From Streptomyces sp. A1277 (lineage in GTDB: Bacteria; Actinomycetota; Actinomycetes; Streptomycetales; Streptomycetaceae), in NCBI RefSeq assembly GCF_004795015.1, contig NZ_SSBI01000050.1:1-60639 (forward strand): DNA of 60,639 nt, given 5' to 3'. This document shows, piece after piece, positions 1 to 6,847 of this stretch. How positions within the stretch are numbered: position 1 is the stretch's first letter; each line of letters opens with the position of its first letter. The notes below the pieces were generated by a model that worked only from the letters and a program-made list of their open reading frames with translations, was not told where the DNA came from and made no database searches. The position numbers were made by a program, and so were the translations under genes.

Positions 1-163
1 GGGCGGCGGGCGGCGGTCCCGGGTGGCCTGCCGGGGGCCGGGGTGGCGGGCCGGCCGGGGGCGGGAGGGGCGGGCCGGGGTGCTGGGCCTGGTGCGACCA
101 GCCGACGGGGCCGTTTCCGGGACCCTGGGGCGGAGGCAGCGGGGCCCCCACTGCGTGCTGCAT
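1..163 (-). CDS. Proline-rich protein, N-terminal fragment (runs off the window)
   Basis: The reading frame opens at an ATG at 163 and runs off the left edge without a stop. The visible 54 residues are mostly proline, glycine, glutamine and alanine, starting MQHAVGAPLPPPQGPG. A GGAG lies about 12 bases upstream. It is on the same strand as aroQ and follows it after about 140 bases, so it could be the next gene of that run or start its own unit. No domain is visible and no function is offered. Low-complexity GC-rich DNA can stay open by chance, which limits confidence. Confidence 0.45.
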   Translation of the reverse strand, partial: MQHAVGAPLPPPQGPGNGPVGWSHQAQHPGPPLPPPAGPPPRPPAGHPGPPPAA

Positions 164-301
164 CCGGTGCAACTCCGTCTCGTACAGGCAACTGGCGCTG
201 GTGCAACGGCAACCGTACCTTCCCCGGCCGCCACACGGACAACGGCCGGGGAGGGTCCACAGTGCCCGTCGGCCAGTCGGCCTTCCGGTGCGGGCGGTGC
301 G

Positions 302-742
302 TCAGTCCGTCAGCTCGTCAGCCAGCGCGCGCAGGGCGAGCCGGTAGGAGCCGATGCCGAAACCGGCGACGGTGCCGGTGGCGACCGGTGCGACCACCGA
401 GTGGTGGCGGAATTCCTCGCGCGCGTACGGGTTCGAGATGTGCACCTCGATCAGCGGGGCGGTGCGCTGGGAGGCCGCGTCCCGCATTCCGTACGAGTAG
501 TGCGTGAAGGCACCGGGGTTGAGAACGACCGGAATCGAACCGTCCGCCGCCTCGTGCAGCCAGCGGATCAGCTCGCCCTCGTCGTTGGTCTCGCGGACGT
601 CCACGTCGAAGCCGAGCTCCTTGCCGAGGGTGCGGCAGGCTTCGACGAGCCCGGCGTACGAGGTGGAGCCGTAGACGTCGGGTTCGCGGGAGCCGAGCCG
701 GCCGAGGTTGGGGCCGTTGAGCACGAGGACCCGGCGGGTCAT
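302..742 (-). CDS. aroQ: Type II 3-dehydroquinate dehydratase
   Basis: This 146-residue protein is the usual size for type II dehydroquinases, cytoplasmic dodecamers that dehydrate 3-dehydroquinate to 3-dehydroshikimate. The N-terminal signature LNGPNLGRLG is at residues 8-17. The catalytic residues of the Mycobacterium enzyme are all present at the same numbers: Arg19, Tyr24 and His101 (in EVHISNP). The ATG at 742 overlaps the stop of the upstream aroB frame (ATGA), so the two are translationally coupled. It is the last recognisable gene of the aroC-aroK-aroB-aroQ run. The call is very secure. Confidence 0.97.
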   Translation of the reverse strand: MTRRVLVLNGPNLGRLGSREPDVYGSTSYAGLVEACRTLGKELGFDVDVRETNDEGELIRWLHEAADGSIPVVLNPGAFTHYSYGMRDAASQRTAPLIEVHISNPYAREEFRHHSVVAPVATGTVAGFGIGSYRLALRALADELTD

Positions 743-1833
743 GCCGAGACCTCCCCGTAGGCGGCGAGCAGCACGGCCGGGTCGGGGCCCTCCAGGACGG
801 TGGGCTTGCCGAGGCCGTCCAGGACGATGAAGCGCAGCAGGTCGCCGCGGGACTTCTTGTCGACCTTCATGTTCTCCAGCAGCTTGGGCCACTGGTCGCC
901 CCGGTAGGTGAGCGGCAACCCGACGGACTCCAGGATCGCGCGGTGCCGGTCGGCGGTGGCGTCGTCGAGGCGGCCGGCGAGGCGGCCGAGTTCGGCGGCG
1001 AAGACCATGCCGACCGAGACGGCGGCGCCGTGGCGCCACTTGTAGCGCTCGTTCTTCTCGATCGCGTGGCCCAGCGTGTGGCCGTAGTTGAGGATCTCGC
1101 GGAGTCCGGACTCCTTGAGGTCGCTGGAGACGACCTCGGCCTTGACCCGGATGGAACGCTCGATCAGCTCGGCGGTGTGCGGCCCCTCGGGGGTGCGTGC
1201 GGCCTGCGGGTCGGCCTCGATCAGGTCGAGGATCGCCGGGTCGGCGATGAAGCCGGCCTTGATGATCTCGGCCATGCCGGAGACGTAGTCGTTGACCGGC
1301 AGCGAGTCCAGGGCGGCCAGGTCGCAGAGCACCCCGGCCGGCGGGTGGAAGGCGCCGACGAGGTTCTTGCCCTCGGCGGTGTTGATGCCGGTCTTGCCGC
1401 CGACTGCCGCGTCGACCATGCCGAGCACGGTCGTCGGTACGGCGATCCAGCGCACCCCGCGCAGCCAGGAGGCGGCGACGAAGCCCGCGACGTCGGTGGT
1501 GGCGCCGCCGCCGATGCCGACGATGACGTCGGTGCGGGTGAAGCCGGTCTGGCCGAGCGCCTTCCAGCAGTAGGCGGCGACCTCGACGGTCTTGGCCTCC
1601 TCGGCGTTGGGCAGCTGGATCGCGATGGCCTCGTAGCCCTGGTCGGCGAGGTCCTGGCGGACCGCCTCGCCGGTCTCGGCGAGCGCCTCGGGGTGGAGGA
1701 CCGCGACGCGCTTGGCGCGCTCGCCGATGAGCGCGGGCAGCTCGCCGAGGAGCTGCCGGCCGATCAGCACCTCGTACGGGTCGGTGCCCGCGCTGCCGGC
1801 GATCTGGACGCGGGTGGGTGCCTGCTGCGTCAT
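739..1833 (-). CDS. aroB: 3-Dehydroquinate synthase from the internal in-frame start
   Basis: Initiation at the ATG at 1833 would give a 364-residue AroB of normal length. This NAD- and metal-dependent enzyme cyclises DAHP to 3-dehydroquinate. A GGGAG sits about 9 bases upstream, inside the linker codons that join AroK to AroB. The mature domain is complete: GIGGGATTDVAGF, VGGKTGINTAEGKN and GHTLGHAIEKN are all present. Listed separately because the same codons also form the C-terminal half of the AroK-AroB frame. Which product dominates cannot be told from sequence. Confidence 0.6.
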   Translation of the reverse strand: MTQQAPTRVQIAGSAGTDPYEVLIGRQLLGELPALIGERAKRVAVLHPEALAETGEAVRQDLADQGYEAIAIQLPNAEEAKTVEVAAYCWKALGQTGFTRTDVIVGIGGGATTDVAGFVAASWLRGVRWIAVPTTVLGMVDAAVGGKTGINTAEGKNLVGAFHPPAGVLCDLAALDSLPVNDYVSGMAEIIKAGFIADPAILDLIEADPQAARTPEGPHTAELIERSIRVKAEVVSSDLKESGLREILNYGHTLGHAIEKNERYKWRHGAAVSVGMVFAAELGRLAGRLDDATADRHRAILESVGLPLTYRGDQWPKLLENMKVDKKSRGDLLRFIVLDGLGKPTVLEGPDPAVLLAAYGEVSA

Positions 1834-2373
1834 GCGTGTGTTCTCCCGGCCGGACGGGGGTGCGTCCGGCAGTTCCAGTGCGTCGAGGACCGCCTGTGCG
1901 ACCTCTTCGGGTGTGCGCTCGTCGGTGGCGACGATCGTGCGGGCGACCTCCGTGTAGAGGTGGCGGCGGGCCTCCATCAGCTCGCGCCACTGCCGGCGCG
2001 GGTTGACCGCGAGCAGCGGGCGGGCGGTGTTGAGGCCGACCCGCTTGACCGCCTCGTCGACGTCCATCGAGAGGTAGACGACCGGGTGGCCGGCGAGCAG
2101 GGCGCGCGTCCGCTCGTCCAGGACGGCCCCGCCGCCGAGCGAGAGGACGCCCGCGTGCTCGGCGACGGCGGCCCGTACGGCCTCCCGCTCCAGCGCGCGG
2201 AAGTGCTCCTCGCCCTCGTCGTAGAAGATCTCCGCGATGGGCTTGCCGGCCGTGGCGACGACGTCGGCGTCGGTGTCCCGGTAGCCCGTGCCGAGGCGGG
2301 CGGCGAGCAGTTCACCGACGGTGGACTTGCCGACGCCCATCGGTCCGACCAGGACGATCAGCGGAGCGCTCAT
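739..2373 (-). CDS. aroK-aroB: Shikimate kinase - 3-dehydroquinate synthase in one reading frame
   Basis: One open frame of 544 codons encodes shikimate kinase followed by 3-dehydroquinate synthase with no stop between them. Residues 1-180 are AroK: P-loop GPMGVGKST at 10-18, the shikimate-binding YRDTD at 31-35, and a GGG at 80-82. Residues 181-544 are AroB: NAD-binding GGGATTD near 288-294, GGKTGIN near 325-331, and the metal-site helices AEIIKAGF and GHTLGHAIEK. I re-translated the junction by hand (1801-1900, minus strand) and found no stop in frame. The ATG at 2373 overlaps the aroC stop, and the stop at 739 overlaps the aroQ start. An internal ATG with its own ribosome site exists (next entry), so both a fusion and a free AroB may be made. 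Separate AroK and AroB proteins are what I expect in streptomycetes. Confidence 0.8.
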   Translation of the reverse strand: MSAPLIVLVGPMGVGKSTVGELLAARLGTGYRDTDADVVATAGKPIAEIFYDEGEEHFRALEREAVRAAVAEHAGVLSLGGGAVLDERTRALLAGHPVVYLSMDVDEAVKRVGLNTARPLLAVNPRRQWRELMEARRHLYTEVARTIVATDERTPEEVAQAVLDALELPDAPPSGRENTRMTQQAPTRVQIAGSAGTDPYEVLIGRQLLGELPALIGERAKRVAVLHPEALAETGEAVRQDLADQGYEAIAIQLPNAEEAKTVEVAAYCWKALGQTGFTRTDVIVGIGGGATTDVAGFVAASWLRGVRWIAVPTTVLGMVDAAVGGKTGINTAEGKNLVGAFHPPAGVLCDLAALDSLPVNDYVSGMAEIIKAGFIADPAILDLIEADPQAARTPEGPHTAELIERSIRVKAEVVSSDLKESGLREILNYGHTLGHAIEKNERYKWRHGAAVSVGMVFAAELGRLAGRLDDATADRHRAILESVGLPLTYRGDQWPKLLENMKVDKKSRGDLLRFIVLDGLGKPTVLEGPDPAVLLAAYGEVSA

Positions 2374-3554
2374 CGGATCTGGAGGTGGTCGAGGTACGAC
2401 TGCACGTTGCGGTGGGTCTCGGGGACGCTGTCGCCGCCGAACTTCTCCGCGACGGCGTCGGCCAGGACCAGGGCGACCATCGCCTCGGCGACGATGCCGG
2501 CCGCCGGGACGGCGCAGACATCGGAGCGCTGGTGGTGGGCCTTGGCGGGCTCGCCGGTCACCACGTCGACGGTGGCCAGGGCGCGCGGCACGGTCGCGAT
2601 CGGCTTCATCGCGGCGCGGACGCGCAGCAGCTCGCCGGTGGTGAGCCCGCCCTCGGTGCCGCCGGCCCGGCCGGAGGCGCGCTTGATGCCGTCCTCGGTC
2701 ACCAGGATCTCGTCGTGCGCCTTGGACCCGGGCACCCGGGCGAGGTCGAAGCCGTCGCCGACCTCGACGCCCTTGATGGCCTGGATGCCCATGAGCGCGC
2801 CCGCGAGGCGGGCGTCGAGGCGGCGGTCCCAGTGCACGTGCGAGCCGAGGCCGACCGGCACTCCGTACGCCAGCACCTCGACGACACCGCCGAGGGTGTC
2901 GCCGTCCTTGTGCGCCTGGTCGATCTCGGCGACCATCCGCTTGCTCGCGTCGGCGTCGAGGCAGCGCACCGGGTCGGCGTCGAGCTTGTCGACGTCGGCG
3001 GGAACGGGGTAGACGCCGTACGGCGCCTTGGCGGCGGCCAGCTCCACGACGTGGCTGACGATCTCGATGCCGGCGGTCTCCTTGAGGTAGGACCGGGCGA
3101 CGGCGCCGAGGGCGACGCGGGCGGCGGTCTCCCGGGCGCTGGCGCGCTCCAGGACCGGCCGGGCCTCGTCGAAGCCGTACTTCTGCATGCCGGCGAGGTC
3201 GGCGTGGCCGGGCCGGGGGCGGGTCAGCGGGGCGTTACGGGCCTGCTCGGCCAGCGCCTGGGGGTCGACCGGGTCGGCCGACATGACCTGCTCCCACTTG
3301 GGCCACTCGGTGTTGCCCACCATCACGGCGACCGGGGAGCCCATGGTGAGCCCGTGCCGGACGCCGCCGAGGAACGTGACCTCGTCCCGCTCGAACTTCA
3401 TGCGCGCGCCGCGGCCGTAACCGAGCCGCCGCCGGGCGAGCGCGTCCGCAACCATCTCCGTGGTGACCGGGACACCGGCGGGAAGACCCTCCAGCGTCGC
3501 CACCAGTGCGGGGCCGTGCGACTCCCCCGCGGTCAGCCAGCGCAACCTGCTCAA
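2370..3554 (-). CDS. aroC: Chorismate synthase
   Basis: The 394-residue product matches chorismate synthase, the FMNH2-dependent enzyme that converts EPSP to chorismate, the branch point to aromatic amino acids and folate. The family signature GESHGPAL appears at about residues 10-17, and the conserved RASGRAGGTEGGLTTGE stretch is in the C-terminal half. Length is typical for actinobacteria. Its stop overlaps the ATG of the downstream aroK frame (ATGA). It is the first gene of the aroC-aroK-aroB-aroQ operon; the 143-base gap upstream holds a GC-rich hairpin. Confidence 0.97.
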   Translation of the reverse strand: MSRLRWLTAGESHGPALVATLEGLPAGVPVTTEMVADALARRRLGYGRGARMKFERDEVTFLGGVRHGLTMGSPVAVMVGNTEWPKWEQVMSADPVDPQALAEQARNAPLTRPRPGHADLAGMQKYGFDEARPVLERASARETAARVALGAVARSYLKETAGIEIVSHVVELAAAKAPYGVYPVPADVDKLDADPVRCLDADASKRMVAEIDQAHKDGDTLGGVVEVLAYGVPVGLGSHVHWDRRLDARLAGALMGIQAIKGVEVGDGFDLARVPGSKAHDEILVTEDGIKRASGRAGGTEGGLTTGELLRVRAAMKPIATVPRALATVDVVTGEPAKAHHQRSDVCAVPAAGIVAEAMVALVLADAVAEKFGGDSVPETHRNVQSYLDHLQIR

Positions 3555-3635
3555 CGGTGCTCCTCATGCTCGCGCCTGAAATCCAACGGCGCGACCGGGT
3601 GCGCGGCCCTGGCCCGCCGCCCCCGATCCTCCCAC

Positions 3636-3652
3636 GGCCGGGGGCCCCGGCC
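3636..3652 (-). terminator. GC-rich hairpin between aroE and aroC
   Basis: A perfect palindrome, GGCCGGGG-G-CCCCGGCC, lies about 46 bases past the aroE stop and ahead of aroC. It could end the mltG-aroE transcript and separate it from the aroC operon. There is no T tract, as is usual in Streptomyces, and the loop is small, so the call is tentative. Confidence 0.35.
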
Positions 3653-3697
3653 CGCCGCCGGTCCAGCAGACGGACGGGAGGCGGGGCCGGGCGGGCG

Positions 3698-4534
3698 TCA
3701 GCGGGCGGCCAGCGCCTGTTCCCCGGCCTTCCGCATGGCGGCCGGCGGCGCCGGCGAGCGGCCGGTCATCTGCTCGACCTGGAGGACGGCCTGATGCACC
3801 AGGAGATCGAGACCTCCGACGACTGCTCCCCCGCGCTCGGTCCAGGCGGCGGCGAGGCGGGTGGGCCACGGCTCGTACAGCACGTCGAACAGCGTGCCCG
3901 GACGCTCCGGCACGGCACCGGCCAGCACGTCGGCCGCCCCGGCCGGGGTGGTGGCGATGGCGAGGGGGGACGCCAGCGCCCGATCGGCCTCGGCCCAGTC
4001 GGCGATCCGGACGTCGACGCCGAGGCGTTCGCCCCAGCCGCGCATCTCCTCGGCGCGGGCCGCGCTGCGGACGTAGGCGGTGACGGGTCCGGCGCAGATT
4101 TCGGCGAGGGCGGCCAGCGCGGAGGAGGCGGTGGCGCCGGCGCCGAGGATCGCGGCGGACTCGACCTTCTCGACGCCGCGTTCGCGCAGGGCGGCGACCA
4201 TGCCGGGGATGTCGGTGTTGTCCCCGGTGCGGCGGCCGTCCTCGCCGAACACCACGGTGTTCACGGCCTCCACGGAGGCGGCGGTCTCGCTGATCTCGTC
4301 CAGCAACGGGATGACCGCTCGCTTCAGCGGCATGGTGAGCGAGAGCCCGGCCCAGGTCCCGTCCAGCCCCTCGATGAAGCCGGGCAGCGCCCGCTCGTCG
4401 ATCTCGAACCGGTCGTACGACCAGCCGTCGAGGCCGAGCTCGGCGTACGCGGCCCGGTGCAGGACCGGGGAGAGCGAGTGGGCGATGGGCGAGCCGAGGA
4501 CGGCTGCGCGGTGGCGCCCGTCAATTCTTGGCAT
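3698..4534 (-). CDS. aroE: Shikimate dehydrogenase
   Basis: The 278-residue protein is the NADP-dependent enzyme reducing 3-dehydroshikimate to shikimate. Shikimate-binding SLSPVLH is at residues 20-26. The catalytic lysine is K71 in MPLKRAV, and its partner aspartate is D108 in GDNTDIPGM. A dinucleotide-binding ILGAGATASSA follows in the C-terminal domain. The ATG overlaps the end of mltG by 14 bases, so aroE is translated with mltG, not with the aroC operon next door. Length and motifs are standard. Confidence 0.95.
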   Translation of the reverse strand: MPRIDGRHRAAVLGSPIAHSLSPVLHRAAYAELGLDGWSYDRFEIDERALPGFIEGLDGTWAGLSLTMPLKRAVIPLLDEISETAASVEAVNTVVFGEDGRRTGDNTDIPGMVAALRERGVEKVESAAILGAGATASSALAALAEICAGPVTAYVRSAARAEEMRGWGERLGVDVRIADWAEADRALASPLAIATTPAGAADVLAGAVPERPGTLFDVLYEPWPTRLAAAWTERGGAVVGGLDLLVHQAVLQVEQMTGRSPAPPAAMRKAGEQALAAR

Positions 4535-6266
4535 CGAACTTGGCCTTGAGCGTGAGGAATTCTTCGTACGTCTTGGCGAACTCGGTCTTGTGCTGTCCGT
4601 CGGTGGCCACGAAATAGAGCCAGCCGTCCTTCGTCGGGCTCAGAGTGGCAGCCAGGGCCTCGTCACCGGGGTTACCGATGGGTCCGGGGGTGAGTCCGGG
4701 GTATTTGTACGTGTTGTACGGGTCCGGATTCTTGCGAACCTCTTCGATAGTGATGTTGATTTCGCTCTGCTTCCTCAAATAGTTGTAGGAGGAGTCGAAC
4801 TGGAGCATTTGGTTGGTCTGCGTGTTGTCCGGCTTGAGACGGTTGTAAATGACCTCCGCCATCTTTCGGAAGTCGTCGTGCGTCTTGCCCTCGGCCTGGA
4901 CGAGACTGGCCGTGGTGATGACCTGCCACGGGCCGTCCAAGTCGTACTTCTTGGCAGTGCCCGTCAGATCGAGCTTCTTGTACTCCTCGTCGGCGCGGGC
5001 GACCATCTTCTTCAGGACGGCCTCCGGCTTCATCCCCTTGGTGACTGGATAGGCCGCCGGGTAGAGGAACCCCTCAAGCGGGTCCTTGATCTTCGCGTGG
5101 CCCTTCGCCCAGCCCGGCAGCCCGAGGCTTCCGCTCTTGTCCGCCGCCACGTCCTCGGTGGTGCCCTTCTTGAGGCCGAGCCGCGTGTCGATCAAGGCAT
5201 AGATCTTCGCGTTGCGCGTGCCCTCCGGAATCACCAAAAGATTCTGGCTCTTCGGGTCGACCATCATCTTCACGGCTTCGGCCGCCGACATCTTTTCATG
5301 CAGGAGATAGACACCCGCTTGGATCGACTTCCCCTTGGGGTTCTCGTTCTGCGCGGAGACGAACGCGTCGACGCTCTTGACGACACCCAGCTTCTTCAGG
5401 ATGTTGCCGATGTCGTACCCGTACGCGCCCTTGGGGATCTCCACCTCGACCGAGCCCGAGCCGCTGCCCGAGTAGTCGGGGGCGGCGCCGAACCTGTCCT
5501 TGTAGAAGGAGTAGCCGTAGTAGCCAGCCCCGCCGACGCCGCCGACCAGGACGAGGGAGACGACCAGGCAGGCGCAGCCGCTGCGGCCTTTCTTCTTCTT
5601 GCCCTTGCCGCGGCGCTCGCCCCCGTCCCCGCGGCGGGAATCGCGGGAGTCCTCGTCGTCCTCGTCGTCGTAGTCGTCGTCCTTGGGGCCTTTGCCGTCC
5701 TTCTCGTCCACGCCCGTGAAGAAGGGGTGGGTCTCCTCCGGCTGTTCCTCCGGGTCCCAGTCCGGGTGCGGCTCGGAGGGCTCGGCGGGGGCGGCCTCGC
5801 GGCGGCCCGGGGGCTGCGGGGGCGGGTAGGCGTCAGGGGTGCCGTAGTAGTCGTTCGTCTCGCCGTAGCCGTACGCGGCGACGGGCTGGCCCTCGTACGG
5901 CGGCATCGCGGCCGCCTGGCCCGTCTCCCAGGAGGGGTCGTAGGCGGGCTGCTGCTGGTTGTACGGGTCGTGCTGGTTCCCGTACGCCTGCTGCTGGTAC
6001 TGCTGCTGGGCGTACGGGTCCTGCTGCTGCGTGTAGGGATCGTGCGGCTGCTGCTGATACGGGTCGTACTGGTTCTGGCCGTCGTACTGCTGCTGCCCGC
6101 CGTACTGGTTCTGGCCGTCGTACTGGTTCTGGCCGTCGTACTGCGCCTGGCCGTCGTACTGGGCCTGGCCCTGGGCAGGCTGCTGGCCGCCCCATCCCTG
6201 GTCCCCGTACAAGGGGTCCTCGGGATGCCACGGTTCGGAGCCGGGGCCCCGGCCATACTCAGTCAT
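4521..6266 (-). CDS. mltG: Endolytic murein transglycosylase MltG (YceG-like)
   Basis: The 581-residue protein has three parts. Residues 1-225 are a cytoplasmic low-complexity tail rich in Gln, Tyr, Asp and Pro, with QYDGQN-type repeats and then an acidic and a basic patch. Residues 230-252 are one membrane segment (starting CACLVVSLVLVGG). The rest is the extracellular YceG domain. E459 in LVQAEGKTHDD fits the catalytic glutamate of E. coli MltG. The enzyme cleaves nascent peptidoglycan glycan strands and sets their length. A good AAGGGG lies before the ATG. The tail is far longer than in E. coli MltG, and its function is not known to me. It is translationally coupled to aroE. Confidence 0.92.
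   Translation of the reverse strand: MTEYGRGPGSEPWHPEDPLYGDQGWGGQQPAQGQAQYDGQAQYDGQNQYDGQNQYGGQQQYDGQNQYDPYQQQPHDPYTQQQDPYAQQQYQQQAYGNQHDPYNQQQPAYDPSWETGQAAAMPPYEGQPVAAYGYGETNDYYGTPDAYPPPQPPGRREAAPAEPSEPHPDWDPEEQPEETHPFFTGVDEKDGKGPKDDDYDDEDDEDSRDSRRGDGGERRGKGKKKKGRSGCACLVVSLVLVGGVGGAGYYGYSFYKDRFGAAPDYSGSGSGSVEVEIPKGAYGYDIGNILKKLGVVKSVDAFVSAQNENPKGKSIQAGVYLLHEKMSAAEAVKMMVDPKSQNLLVIPEGTRNAKIYALIDTRLGLKKGTTEDVAADKSGSLGLPGWAKGHAKIKDPLEGFLYPAAYPVTKGMKPEAVLKKMVARADEEYKKLDLTGTAKKYDLDGPWQVITTASLVQAEGKTHDDFRKMAEVIYNRLKPDNTQTNQMLQFDSSYNYLRKQSEINITIEEVRKNPDPYNTYKYPGLTPGPIGNPGDEALAATLSPTKDGWLYFVATDGQHKTEFAKTYEEFLTLKAKFDAKN
6057..6230 (-). repeat. Codon-level repeats encoding QYDGQN-like units in MltG
   Basis: Near-identical 12 to 18 base units encode AQYDGQ, NQYDGQ, NQYGGQ and QQYDGQ in tandem, then looser QQQ-DPY units. 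These are the N-terminal disordered tail of MltG. Such tracts change copy number by slippage, so length should vary between strains. Confidence 0.75.
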
Positions 6267-6361
6267 CGATCCCCTTGAGCCGCGAGACGATGTTCCGTCT
6301 CTTTGCTGTGCGGTGTCTGTCCGACCACCGCCGCATCGCGCGGAACGTTACCGTAATGCGA

Positions 6362-6847
6362 TCAGACAACCACTTCGACGCCCTCGCCGGGCGGATTGCC
6401 TGACGCCCGCTCGGACTCCAGAGCGTTCTGAAGGATCACCACAGCGGCAGCCTGATCGATGACGGAACGGCCTTTTTTGGACTTCACGCCCGAGGCGCGC
6501 AGCCCCTGACTCGCCGTCACTGTGGTCATCCTCTCGTCCACCAATCGCACCGGAATGGGTGCAACCGCACGGGCGAGCACGTCGGCGAACGCGCGGACCT
6601 TGACGGCGGCCGGCCCCTCTCCGCCGCCCAGGGAGCGCGGGAGGCCGACGACGACCTCGATCGGCTCGTACTCCGCGACGATCTGGCCGAGCCGCCGGTG
6701 GGCGGCCGGGACATCGCGTCCCGGCACGGTCTCCACCGGCGTCGCGAGGATGCCGTCGGGGTCGCAGGAGGCGACCCCGATCCGGGCGTCCCCGACGTCG
6801 ATCGCCAGTCGGCGACCGCGGCGCATCTGCGGCATGTCCGGCGTCAC
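6362..6847 (-). CDS. ruvX: Putative Holliday junction resolvase / pre-16S rRNA nuclease (RuvX/YqgF)
   Basis: The 161-residue product has the RNase H-like fold signature of the YqgF family: LAIDVGDARIGVA near the N terminus, VVGLPRSLGGGEG, and DERMTTVTA in the second half with a closing acidic site. E. coli YqgF processes pre-16S rRNA ends, and a junction-resolvase role is also proposed. The start is a GTG at 6847 overlapping the alaS stop (GTGA), so it is coupled to alaS. The alaS-ruvX-mltG-aroE order is common in actinobacteria. Confidence 0.92.
   Translation of the reverse strand: MTPDMPQMRRGRRLAIDVGDARIGVASCDPDGILATPVETVPGRDVPAAHRRLGQIVAEYEPIEVVVGLPRSLGGGEGPAAVKVRAFADVLARAVAPIPVRLVDERMTTVTASQGLRASGVKSKKGRSVIDQAAAVVILQNALESERASGNPPGEGVEVVV

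Noticed and set aside
302..1990. 562-codon frame ending with AroQ
   Set aside because: Only the last 146 codons are real. The rest is an Arg/Pro-rich shadow of aroB-aroK in another frame.
943..3012. 689-codon open frame opposite aroB-aroK-aroC
   Set aside because: It is antisense to three certain genes and has no ribosome site. Such long antisense frames are normal in high-GC DNA.
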